Below are positions 6,920-15,756 of a stretch of 64,000 nt of DNA, one piece after another. Made by a program: the position numbers and the translations under genes. Origin of the DNA: Faecalicatena contorta (GTDB taxonomy: Bacteria > Bacillota > Clostridia > Lachnospirales > Lachnospiraceae); the NCBI RefSeq assembly GCF_003149105.1, contig NZ_QGDS01000010.1, forward strand, positions 62,001-126,000, written 5' to 3'. The notes below the pieces were generated by a model. That model did not search any database and was not told the DNA's origin. It saw nothing but the letters and a program-made list of their open reading frames with translations. Numbering within the stretch: the stretch's first letter is position 1; each line of letters starts with the position of its first letter.

Positions 6920-7726
6920 TTGGAAGTTTCACTACTTATAGGAGTTGTTTTGGGTCTTTCTGCCATACTTTCGGGTTTTATCCTGGAAGGAGGATCATTT
7001 CATAGTCTGACAGCGCTAAGTCCTTTTGTTATTGTTGTAGGAGGTACGATTGGCGCAACTATCGCATCTTATCCACTAAAAGATATTGTACGCGCATTCC
7101 GGACTGTCGGCAAGACCTTTAAACAGCCCAGTTCCAACAGCACAAAACAACTTATTGACAGAATATTAGAAATATCCAAAACCTTTCGGACAAACGGGGT
7201 TGTTGCCCTGGACACCATTGTAAAAGAAGCCGATTTGCAGAAAGATGACATGCTGCCGTTAAAGGAAGGCCTTGTTTTACTGCAGGACGGAAAAGATGTT
7301 GAAAATATACAGTATGTCATGGAAGCCGAGCTTAGCTCTTTCGTCCACCAAAAGCATGTGGAAGCAGGCGTGTTTGAAGCGGCAGGCGGATATTCCCCAA
7401 CTATGGGTGTTATCGGTACGGTTATGAGTCTTGTTGTAGTTCTTGCTGCTGGATTTGGCGATTCTGCTGAATTAGCGCACAAGATCAGTACAGCCTTTAT
7501 TGCAACGTTATACGGAGTTTCATTTGCCAACGTCATCTATCTCCCGCTTGCAAACAAAATAAAGCTTTATACAAAAAGGTGTCAGATACAGCGAGAAATT
7601 ATTATTGACGGTGTATGCAGCATGTCTAAAGGTTTGAATGCCAGAAGCATGGAAAACGAGCTGGCTATGTATTATCAGGCATTTCCAGATGGTACTAAGC
7701 ACTACAGGGCTGGTATTGAAAACTAG
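6920..7726 (+). CDS. motA: Flagellar motor stator protein MotA
   Basis: MotA and MotB form the ion-conducting stator that drives the flagellar motor. The 268-residue protein starts at TTG after AAGGAGG. It has two N-terminal membrane helices (LLIGVVLGLSAILSGFI; LSPFVIVVGGTIGATIA), a cytoplasmic loop of about 100 residues and two C-terminal helices including GGYSPTMGVIGTVMSLVVV, with the conserved proline near residue 160. MotB follows after 12 bases. No other flagellar gene is in the window. ExbB/TolQ homology is ruled out by the partner and the loop. Confidence 0.93.
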   Translation: MEVSLLIGVVLGLSAILSGFILEGGSFHSLTALSPFVIVVGGTIGATIASYPLKDIVRAFRTVGKTFKQPSSNSTKQLIDRILEISKTFRTNGVVALDTIVKEADLQKDDMLPLKEGLVLLQDGKDVENIQYVMEAELSSFVHQKHVEAGVFEAAGGYSPTMGVIGTVMSLVVVLAAGFGDSAELAHKISTAFIATLYGVSFANVIYLPLANKIKLYTKRCQIQREIIIDGVCSMSKGLNARSMENELAMYYQAFPDGTKHYRAGIEN

Positions 7727-7738
7727 GGGGGATAACAC

Positions 7739-8458
7739 TTGAAAAAAAGAGGGCAAGAGGAAGAGAAAAGCGAAAATAGTGAGCGGTGGCTTCTTACATA
7801 TGCAGATTTAATTACCCTTCTACTAGCTCTATTCATTATTATGTATGGTATGAGTTCGGAGAATGAAGCTAAATTGAAAGCTATGTCCAGTGCATTATCA
7901 GAAGCATTTAATGGTCCGACAGCCTCAGAGGATATCGGTACCGGCAGCGGCAGCGGTTCTGGTTCTGATGCCGGTACCGTCATGGAAAATGTAAGTCCAC
8001 TGGAGTCTATTTATTCCCAGCTTGATGGATATATTCATCAGCAGAATTTGGAAGATAATGTGGATTTGATAAAATCAGACCACTCTATTTCTATTCGTTT
8101 AAAAGACAAGCTTTTGTTTTTGGGGGATTCTACTATATTAAAATCGGACAGCGAGGCAACTTTAAAAAAAGTAGGACAGGTTGTATCCCAGGTATATGAC
8201 GATGTGAATCACCTTACTATTACAGGTAATACAGCAGATTTGGGAGACCGTGACCCTCAAAATGAGGCTCACTCCTGGCAGCTTTCAGTAAACAGAGCTG
8301 TAACAATTCTTAATTTCCTGACAGACAATGGGCTTAGTCCGGAAAAAATGTCCGTAGAGGGGAACTCCCATTACAACCCCGTAGCTAATAATGATACAGA
8401 GGAAGGGCGGTCTTCTAACCGAAGAGTAGAAATCACTATAACGGATGCACCAAATTAG
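7739..8458 (+). CDS. motB: Flagellar motor stator protein MotB
   Basis: MotB anchors the stator to peptidoglycan and supplies the ion-binding aspartate. The 239-residue protein starts at TTG with AGGGGGG upstream. It has a charged N-terminus, one membrane helix (YADLITLLLALFIIMYGM) with the essential Asp at residue 23, a Ser/Gly-rich linker near residues 65-80, and a C-terminal OmpA/MotB domain with NRAVTILNFL and SSNRRVEI. It is translationally close to motA and ends before a mobile-element scar. Confidence 0.93.
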   Translation: MKKRGQEEEKSENSERWLLTYADLITLLLALFIIMYGMSSENEAKLKAMSSALSEAFNGPTASEDIGTGSGSGSGSDAGTVMENVSPLESIYSQLDGYIHQQNLEDNVDLIKSDHSISIRLKDKLLFLGDSTILKSDSEATLKKVGQVVSQVYDDVNHLTITGNTADLGDRDPQNEAHSWQLSVNRAVTILNFLTDNGLSPEKMSVEGNSHYNPVANNDTEEGRSSNRRVEITITDAPN

Positions 8459-8499
8459 AATAACTAAGATATTTTCAAATAAATTATCACAAAAAGAAT

Positions 8500-8558
8500 C
8501 ACCCTTAGGGTGTCCTTAGTAAAACAGTATTTGAACGAAGTATGGCGTAGCGTAAAAG

Positions 8559-8567
<9 letters not shown>
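8500..8567 (+). terminator. Hairpins after motB
   Basis: Two stem-loops follow motB: a small CACCC/GGGTG (8500-8512) and a 10-bp stem ATGGCGTAGC/GCTACGCCAT (8542-8567) followed by TTTCTTC on the plus strand. The second overlaps the end of the recombinase remnant, so it may serve both transcripts or mark the left edge of the inserted element. Confidence 0.5.
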
Positions 8568-9849
<1,282 letters not shown>

Positions 9850-9892
9850 GAAAAAATAGCAGCGGCTTTGATTTTATTTCAAAACCGCTGCT
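9850..9892 (-). terminator. Terminator of the uvrA-like/marR operon
   Basis: On the minus strand the stem AGCAGCGG/CCGCTGCT (loop containing TTTTGAAATAAAATCAAAG) is followed by A and six Ts. It lies about 100 bases past the marR stop. Confidence 0.75.
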
Positions 9893-9996
9893 TGGCTCTG
9901 TCTATGCAATTACAGCACAACGAAACATCTGCTATAACCACGGTTTTTTTATTTACCGTAGGGCAGATACTTTTTCTTGTGTTCTGCTAAGTATGT

Positions 9997-10419
9997 CTAT
10001 TGCTTTTCTGTGTATAAGTTTGTAATCCTTTTGCACATCAGCGAAAAAACGTGGACTTCTTCTTCTGTCAATGCTTCTTCAATTAGATTCATTATTTCAT
10101 TTCCAAAATCCTCGACACGATTCAAAAACGCTTGCCCCTCTTTGGTAAGTACAATATTATAAGAACGGCGGTCATTCGTCTGCCTTTCCTGAATAATATA
10201 CTTTTTTTCCAGCAAACGCTTTGTTAATTTTGAAATACCAGATTGTGAGATACCTCTCATTTCAGCAAGTTCTTTTGTGGTTTTTGCTCCCTGCTTATTC
10301 AATGTGTCGAGTATATAGTATTGTGCTGTTGAAACGCCCTCAACATTGAACCGATTTGAATCTGATACAATCATGCATTGAAAGGGAACATAACTTTCCT
10401 CTAATTCTTTTATAGCCAT
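9997..10419 (-). CDS. MarR-family transcriptional regulator
   Basis: A 140-residue winged-helix regulator of the MarR type. The DNA-binding part spans about residues 30-100 (TAQYYILDTLNKQGAKTTKELAEMRGISQSGISKLTKRLLEKKYI) with the wing QTNDRRSYNIVLT. The ATG has AGGAGG upstream, and the stop of the preceding ATPase gene overlaps that ribosome site, so the two genes are cotranscribed and perhaps translationally coupled. It probably senses a compound handled by its partner and autoregulates; an inverted repeat AGTTAA/TTAACT next to the operon promoter is a candidate operator. Confidence 0.9.
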   Translation of the reverse strand: MAIKELEESYVPFQCMIVSDSNRFNVEGVSTAQYYILDTLNKQGAKTTKELAEMRGISQSGISKLTKRLLEKKYIIQERQTNDRRSYNIVLTKEGQAFLNRVEDFGNEIMNLIEEALTEEEVHVFSLMCKRITNLYTEKQ

Positions 10420-10431
10420 TAAGTCAGCCTC

Positions 10432-12693
10432 CTATTTTTCATTAATATACTTTTTCAGGTGCTTTCCAGTTAAAGAATCTGGACAGTTGATTAAATCTTT
10501 CGGTAATCCTGTAAACATAATTTTACCACCATTTTGCCCTGCATAGGGGCCTATGTCAATAATCCAATCTGCTTGACAGATAATATCCAAATTGTGTTCT
10601 ATAACAATAAGAGTGGAATTTCGTTCTACAAGGCGATTCATTACATTAATCAACTGTTTTATATCAGCCATATGCAAGCCTGTTGACGGTTCGTCCAAAA
10701 CATAAATCTGACCTCCATTTTCAAGTTCGGAAGCAAGTTTAATTCGCTGTAATTCTCCACCTGAAAGCGTACTTAATGGCTGTCCCAAAGATACATAAGT
10801 GATACCAACGTCTGAAAGCCGTTTTAGTACCGTAACAATTTCTTTTTCCTCAAAAAATTCTAAGGCTTCCGTGACCGTCATTTTAAGAACATCAGCAATA
10901 TTTTTTCCTCTTAGCTGATAGGCAAGTACTTCGTCCGTATAGCGATTTCCGTGACATTCCTCACATACCGTAACGATTGTATCCATAAAAGCCAAATCTG
11001 TATAAGTGACCCCTAAGCCTTTGCAGGCAGGACAAGCACCTTGTGAATTGAAACTGAATAGAGAGGCGCTTACGCCGTTTCTTTTCGCAAATAGTTTTCT
11101 GATAATATCAAAGATACCCGTAAAGGTCGCTATGTTGGAACGTTTTGACGCTTGAATCCCTTTTTGGTCAATAAAAACAGTTTCAGGATATAGCCGTGGC
11201 AATACGCCATTAATTAGCGTGCTTTTTCCTGAACCGGCAACCCCGGTTACAACAGTCATTACTCCTTTTGGTATATCAACTGAAAGATTTTTTAAATTAT
11301 GCATGGTTGCATTTTTAATGGAAAGCCAGTCTTTCGAGGTACGAGTGTCAGGCTTTAGCTTGGGGCAATAAGATAAATACTTTCCTGTGATAGTACCCGC
11401 TGTTTTCAGCCCATTTAAATTCCCCTGATATACAACTTTCCCTCCGTGGGTTCCAGCACCCGGCCCCATATCAATAATATGGTCTGCAATTTTTATCATG
11501 TCCGGGTCATGCTCGACGATCAGAACAGTATTCCCTTTATCACGCAACAATCGCATAAGCTCATTAATTTTGCTTATGTCATGAGGGTGTAGCCCTATAC
11601 TTGGTTCGTCAAAAATGTAAGTAAGGTCAGTCAAACTGCTGCCAAGTTGGCTAACCATTTTAATTCTTTGAGATTCCCCACCCGAAAGTGTAGATGTTTC
11701 TCTGCTTAAACTTAAATAGCCCAGTCCTATGGATACCATGTGCTGAATCCGATTCACAAGTTCCGAAACGATTGTAGCGGCTACGGGAGCATGAACAGAC
11801 CTGACAAAATCCAAAAGCTCATTTATCTGCATATCTGCACATTCCGCAATGTTTTTACCATTCACTTTACAAGACAATACCTTATCATTCAAGCGTGTTC
11901 CATGACAGTGGGGACAATCCTGTTTTACAACAAACCGCTCGATTTCTTTTCCATATCTGACCTTTTCACCATCTTCTTTTTTAAGGAAACTCCGTTCAAT
12001 ACGTGGAATCAAACCCTCATACAATGAGGTTTTATGCCATTCAGGAGCGGGATTTTTGATCTTAATTCCATCAGCGTAAAGTAACAGTTCCAATTCCTCA
12101 GAAGAATAGTCTTTCAATTTTTTATTGTTATCAAAAAAGCCTGAATGAATATAGCGGGTTAATCGCCAACCTCCGGGTTCAAAAGTTGGAAAACGGATAG
12201 CTCCCTCATTTAAGGATTTATTTTTATCTAACAGTCTTTCTATATCAATGGTTTCAATTTTTCCTAAGCCCTCACAATGTTCACACATTCCAGCCGGGTT
12301 GTTGAATGAAAATACATCTGAATAACCTACAAATGGTTTCCCAATTCGGGAAAAAAGTAAACGTAATACAGAATAAATATCTGTAATTGTCCCGGCCGTT
12401 GACCGGGCATTACCGCCTAATCGTTTTTGATTAATAATAAAGGCTACGGACAAATTTTCGATACTGTCCACATCGGGCTTTCCGTAATATGGCATACGGT
12501 GACGGATAAAACTGGTGTAAGTTTCATTTAATTGTCTTTGCGATTCTGCCGCTATTGTATCAAATACTAAAGATGATTTCCCTGAACCGGAAACACCTGT
12601 AAAAACCGTGATTTCTTTTTTGGGTATCAAGACATTTATGTTTTTTAGATTTCGTTCCCTTGCACCTGATACCTGAATATAATTATCAGACAT
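10432..12693 (-). CDS. UvrA-like twin ABC ATPase (UvrA2/drug-resistance type)
   Basis: A 753-residue soluble protein with two ABC ATPase halves and no membrane segments. Walker A motifs are GVSGSGKSS (residues 33-41) and GVAGSGKST near the middle; signatures are LSGGESQRIK and LSGGELQRIK. UvrA-type zinc cysteine pairs occur (CEHCEGLG, CPHCHGTR, CPACKGLG, CEECHG). At 753 residues it is shorter than canonical UvrA (about 940), as in UvrA2/DrrC-like paralogs linked to DNA-intercalating drug tolerance. The MarR partner and the adjacent recombinase scar suggest cargo for toxin or drug resistance; this is inference. ATG start with GAGGT upstream. Confidence 0.88.
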   Translation of the reverse strand: MSDNYIQVSGARERNLKNINVLIPKKEITVFTGVSGSGKSSLVFDTIAAESQRQLNETYTSFIRHRMPYYGKPDVDSIENLSVAFIINQKRLGGNARSTAGTITDIYSVLRLLFSRIGKPFVGYSDVFSFNNPAGMCEHCEGLGKIETIDIERLLDKNKSLNEGAIRFPTFEPGGWRLTRYIHSGFFDNNKKLKDYSSEELELLLYADGIKIKNPAPEWHKTSLYEGLIPRIERSFLKKEDGEKVRYGKEIERFVVKQDCPHCHGTRLNDKVLSCKVNGKNIAECADMQINELLDFVRSVHAPVAATIVSELVNRIQHMVSIGLGYLSLSRETSTLSGGESQRIKMVSQLGSSLTDLTYIFDEPSIGLHPHDISKINELMRLLRDKGNTVLIVEHDPDMIKIADHIIDMGPGAGTHGGKVVYQGNLNGLKTAGTITGKYLSYCPKLKPDTRTSKDWLSIKNATMHNLKNLSVDIPKGVMTVVTGVAGSGKSTLINGVLPRLYPETVFIDQKGIQASKRSNIATFTGIFDIIRKLFAKRNGVSASLFSFNSQGACPACKGLGVTYTDLAFMDTIVTVCEECHGNRYTDEVLAYQLRGKNIADVLKMTVTEALEFFEEKEIVTVLKRLSDVGITYVSLGQPLSTLSGGELQRIKLASELENGGQIYVLDEPSTGLHMADIKQLINVMNRLVERNSTLIVIEHNLDIICQADWIIDIGPYAGQNGGKIMFTGLPKDLINCPDSLTGKHLKKYINEK

Positions 12694-12721
12694 ACTTTTA
12701 CCTCGTTGTTTTACATGATAC

Positions 12722-12745
12722 AGTTAATATATGAGTGGGTTAACT
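12722..12745. promoter_or_regulatory. Candidate MarR operator
   Basis: Inverted repeat AGTTAA (12722-12727) and TTAACT (12740-12745) placed just downstream of the -10 of the uvrA-like/marR promoter, where a bound repressor would block transcription. The assignment to MarR is inferred from position only. Confidence 0.4.
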
Positions 12746-12747
12746 AT

Positions 12748-12776
12748 ATTTTAGCACACCTGAATTGCGATTTCAA
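12748..12776 (-). promoter_or_regulatory. Promoter of the uvrA-like/marR operon
   Basis: Minus strand: -35 TTGAAA at 12771-12776, a 17-base spacer and -10 TAAAAT at 12748-12753 with an extended TG. It lies about 55 bases before the ATPase start codon. Confidence 0.7.
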
Positions 12777-12812
12777 CGTTCAGAACAAATTTTCTATACT
12801 TGATAAAGAGAA

Positions 12813-12830
12813 GCCGCCAAAAACGGCGGC
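12813..12830. terminator. GC hairpin upstream of the uvrA-like promoter
   Basis: Stem GCCGCC/GGCGGC with a six-base loop. On the minus strand it is followed by TTCTCTTT. It may be a terminator insulating the uvrA-like operon, or part of the element end. Confidence 0.4.
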
Positions 12831-12927
12831 AGCATTATACATACATTCGTCTGTTGGCTGTCTATCGCGTTGTTCCGATGGTCGGTAGTTGCTTCCTTAT
12901 GGAAACTGCCCATTACGACAGGCAGTA

Positions 12928-12968
12928 AAAACAAGCGTATCGCTCACGGTGAGCGATACGCTTGTTTT
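12928..12968. repeat. Perfect 41-nt palindrome
   Basis: Two 20-base arms (left arm starting AAAACAAGCGTATCG) surround a single G. The stem reads the same on both strands and ends in TTTT on each side, so it can act as a bidirectional terminator between the minus-strand island operon and the plus-strand reductase. It may also mark the right edge of the mobile island. Confidence 0.75.
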
Positions 12969-12979
12969 AGACATTTTAC

Positions 12980-13096
12980 TTGACAGTTGCCCATTAACAG
13001 TTTAAAGTTTCGTACTGTCTTATGACGGACTACCTTTGCGAAGTTCTTTTTTTGTGTGACTAAATCACCGACACTTTTTCCTTTCTTTTATATAAT
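12980..13096 (+). promoter_or_regulatory. Two candidate promoters of the reductase gene
   Basis: Plus strand. First: TTGACA at 12980-12985, 17 bases, TAAAGT at 13003-13008. Second, closer to the gene: CCGACA at 13068-13073, 17 bases, TATAAT at 13091-13096. Either could serve; the second has the better -10 and a more usual distance to the start codon. Confidence 0.5.
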
Positions 13097-13137
13097 TAGC
13101 TGCAAAAGTGATTCCAGTGAAAGAGAGGGAAATGGCA

Positions 13138-15660
13138 ATGTCAAAAACAATAATTATCGGCGGCGTGGCGGGAGGTGCAACTGCCGCAGCAAGATTAAGA
13201 AGAAGAAATGAAGCTATGGAAATCGTTATGTTTGAAAGAGGGGACTATATTTCTTACGCTAACTGCGGCCTGCCTTATTATATCGGAGATGTAATCCAAA
13301 GCCGGGATGCTTTACTCCTGCAGACGCCTGAGGCTATGAAGGCAAAATTTAACATAGATGTACGGATTTCCAGTGAAGTGCAAAAGATTAACAGAAATGC
13401 ACAGACCATACAAGTCCGAAATCTAAAGACAGGGGAAGAGTATGAAGAAAGTTATGATACCCTGCTCATAGCCACAGGTTCTTCGCCTCTGAAACCGCCT
13501 ATACCCGGAATTGACGGCAGCCACATCTATACACTGTGGACAATTCCTGACACAGATATCATCAAAGAAGTTGTCACAAAAGAAATGCCCAAAAGAGCAG
13601 CTGTCATAGGGGGCGGATTTATTGGACTGGAAATGGCAGAAAACCTTCATAAGGCAGGGATTGAAGTTACTATTATTGAAATGCAGGACCAGGTTATGGC
13701 TCCGGTAGACTATGAAATGGCACAGCTTTTACATGAAAACATTTCTGCAAATCATGTGGAGCTGATTCTAAAAGATGGAGTAAGCTCTTTTGAGACAGTC
13801 GAAGAGCATACAGTCATTCATCTGAAAAGCGGCAGGGAAATCATTGCAGACATGGTACTTCTTTCCATAGGAGTCCACCCCAACAGTGAACTCGCAAAAG
13901 GAGCAGGTCTGGAATTAAACTCCAGAGGCGGGATTATTGTGGATGAGTTTTTGAGAACCTCTGATGAGCATATTTACGCTGTGGGCGATGTGATTGAAGT
14001 GGACCATTATGTGTCAGGAGATAAAACAATGATTCCTCTGGCCGGTCCTGCTAACAAGCAGGGACGTATCTGCGCCGACAATATCGACGGAGAGCAGGTT
14101 TCTTATAAAGGCACAATGGGAACTTCCGTGGCACAGGTATTTGATTTAACCGCAGCCGCTGTGGGAATGAATGAAAAGGCTCTAAAAGCAGCCGGAAAAC
14201 AAAAAGGCATAGATTATGAGACCGTTCTGATTAACCAGAAATCCCATGCAGGGTATTATCCAGGGGCCACTCCCATTACCCTGAAGCTGATTTTTGACCG
14301 AAACGGAAGTATATATGGTGCACAGATTGTGGGGCAGGACGGAGTAGATAAACGAATCGATACCATAGCCGTAACAATGCGGCTAAAAGGTACTATTTAC
14401 GATTTAGCAGAGCTGGAGCTTGCTTATGCACCGCCTTACTCCTCTGCCAAGGACCCGGTTAATATGCTGGGCTTCGTAGCACAGAATGTCTTGGAGGGTC
14501 TGGCGTCATTTATAGAATATGACGAGATGGATGAACTGCTGACAGACGAAGATAAAAAAAATACTTACATAATTCTGGACGTTACAGAGGATGTAGAGCG
14601 GATGGTATTCTCTATTCCAGATTCCGTCCATATTCCTCTGGGTAAGCTGCGCAGCCGGCTTGGGGAGCTTGATAAAGACAAACTCATTATTCCTTACTGC
14701 GCTATAGGTGTCCGCTCCTACAATGCAGCCCGAATCCTGACACAGAACGGATTCAGTCAGGTGAAAATACTTTCAGCAGGAACTGCATTTTATAAATCTA
14801 TGCATGATCAAGGGTTTTCCCGTAACAGAGAACCTGAAAACCGGGATTCCCGAGGTAACTCAGGAAGCAGACTTGCAGATGGTGACAACGGAGAGACGCC
14901 CCTATGCGACTGTAAAGAAATTACAATTATAAACTGCTGCGGCCTGCAGTGCCCGGGACCAATCATGAAGGTACATGAAGCACTTTCCGGATTAAAAGAA
15001 GGCCAGATATTACAGGTATCCGCCACAGACATGGGATTTGCAAAAGATATAGACGCATGGTGCAGACGGACCGGGAATCTGCTCATAAAAACAGAGAGAA
15101 AGGACCGGGAGAATATTGTTTATATTAAAAAGGGTGCTGGCCGCTGTGAGTGTGGTACAATTCAGGCATCCCCTCCATCATCTGCCATACCTCAGGGAAA
15201 AACTTTAATTGTGTTCAGCGGGGATTTGGATAAAGTCCTGGCATCCTTCATCATTGCTAACGGCGCGGCTGCCATGGGGCGCCCAGTCACTATGTTCTTT
15301 ACATTTTGGGGGCTGAATGCACTGCGGAAAGAGGAAAAGCAGCATGTCCAAAAATCAGCTATTGAGAAAATGTTCGGTACTATAATGCCAAGAGGGACAA
15401 AGAAACTAAAATTATCCAAGATGAACATGGGTGGTATGGGTACAAAAATGATGAAAAAGGTCATGAAAGACAAGAATGTAAGTTCTCTGGAAGAACTGAT
15501 GAACCACGCTCTGGCAGGCGGAATAAAACTGGTTGCCTGTACCATGTCCATGGATGTCATGGGAATTAAGAAGGAGGAGCTCATTGACGGCGTGGAATTT
15601 GCAGGTGTCACTTCTTACCTTGGAAGTGCGGAGGAAGCCAATGTGAACCTCTTTGTATAG
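13138..15660 (+). CDS. CoA-disulfide/persulfide reductase with rhodanese, TusA and DsrE domains
   Basis: An 840-residue multidomain cytoplasmic flavoenzyme for low-molecular-weight disulfides or persulfides and sulfur transfer. In order: FAD/NAD(P)-binding CoADR domain (GGVAGGATAAARLRR; active Cys43 in SYANCGLPYYIG), dimerisation domain to about residue 440, rhodanese domain with CxxGxR loop (Cys521 in PYCAIGVRS), TusA domain with CPGPI (Cys605), and a DsrE-like domain to the end. All three catalytic cysteines are present. I chose the ATG 8 bases after GAGAGGG; longer in-frame starts lack proper spacing. It is a single gene, convergent with the histidine kinase, sharing a terminator hairpin. 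The physiological substrate is not shown by sequence. Confidence 0.92.
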   Translation: MSKTIIIGGVAGGATAAARLRRRNEAMEIVMFERGDYISYANCGLPYYIGDVIQSRDALLLQTPEAMKAKFNIDVRISSEVQKINRNAQTIQVRNLKTGEEYEESYDTLLIATGSSPLKPPIPGIDGSHIYTLWTIPDTDIIKEVVTKEMPKRAAVIGGGFIGLEMAENLHKAGIEVTIIEMQDQVMAPVDYEMAQLLHENISANHVELILKDGVSSFETVEEHTVIHLKSGREIIADMVLLSIGVHPNSELAKGAGLELNSRGGIIVDEFLRTSDEHIYAVGDVIEVDHYVSGDKTMIPLAGPANKQGRICADNIDGEQVSYKGTMGTSVAQVFDLTAAAVGMNEKALKAAGKQKGIDYETVLINQKSHAGYYPGATPITLKLIFDRNGSIYGAQIVGQDGVDKRIDTIAVTMRLKGTIYDLAELELAYAPPYSSAKDPVNMLGFVAQNVLEGLASFIEYDEMDELLTDEDKKNTYIILDVTEDVERMVFSIPDSVHIPLGKLRSRLGELDKDKLIIPYCAIGVRSYNAARILTQNGFSQVKILSAGTAFYKSMHDQGFSRNREPENRDSRGNSGSRLADGDNGETPLCDCKEITIINCCGLQCPGPIMKVHEALSGLKEGQILQVSATDMGFAKDIDAWCRRTGNLLIKTERKDRENIVYIKKGAGRCECGTIQASPPSSAIPQGKTLIVFSGDLDKVLASFIIANGAAAMGRPVTMFFTFWGLNALRKEEKQHVQKSAIEKMFGTIMPRGTKKLKLSKMNMGGMGTKMMKKVMKDKNVSSLEELMNHALAGGIKLVACTMSMDVMGIKKEELIDGVEFAGVTSYLGSAEEANVNLFV

Positions 15661-15691
15661 ATGTAAAACAATTTCAGGCATAAGATATGGT

Positions 15692-15733
15692 AGCAGCCGG
15701 AAGAGCACATAAAAAGTGGCTCTCCCGGCTGCT
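15692..15733. terminator. Bidirectional terminator
   Basis: Long stem AGCAGCCGG...AGAGC / GCTCTC...CCGGCTGCT between two convergent genes. It follows the reductase stop by about 30 bases and the kinase stop by about 25. Confidence 0.75.
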
Positions 15734-15756
15734 TTGCCATTCATACTTAAAACTTT

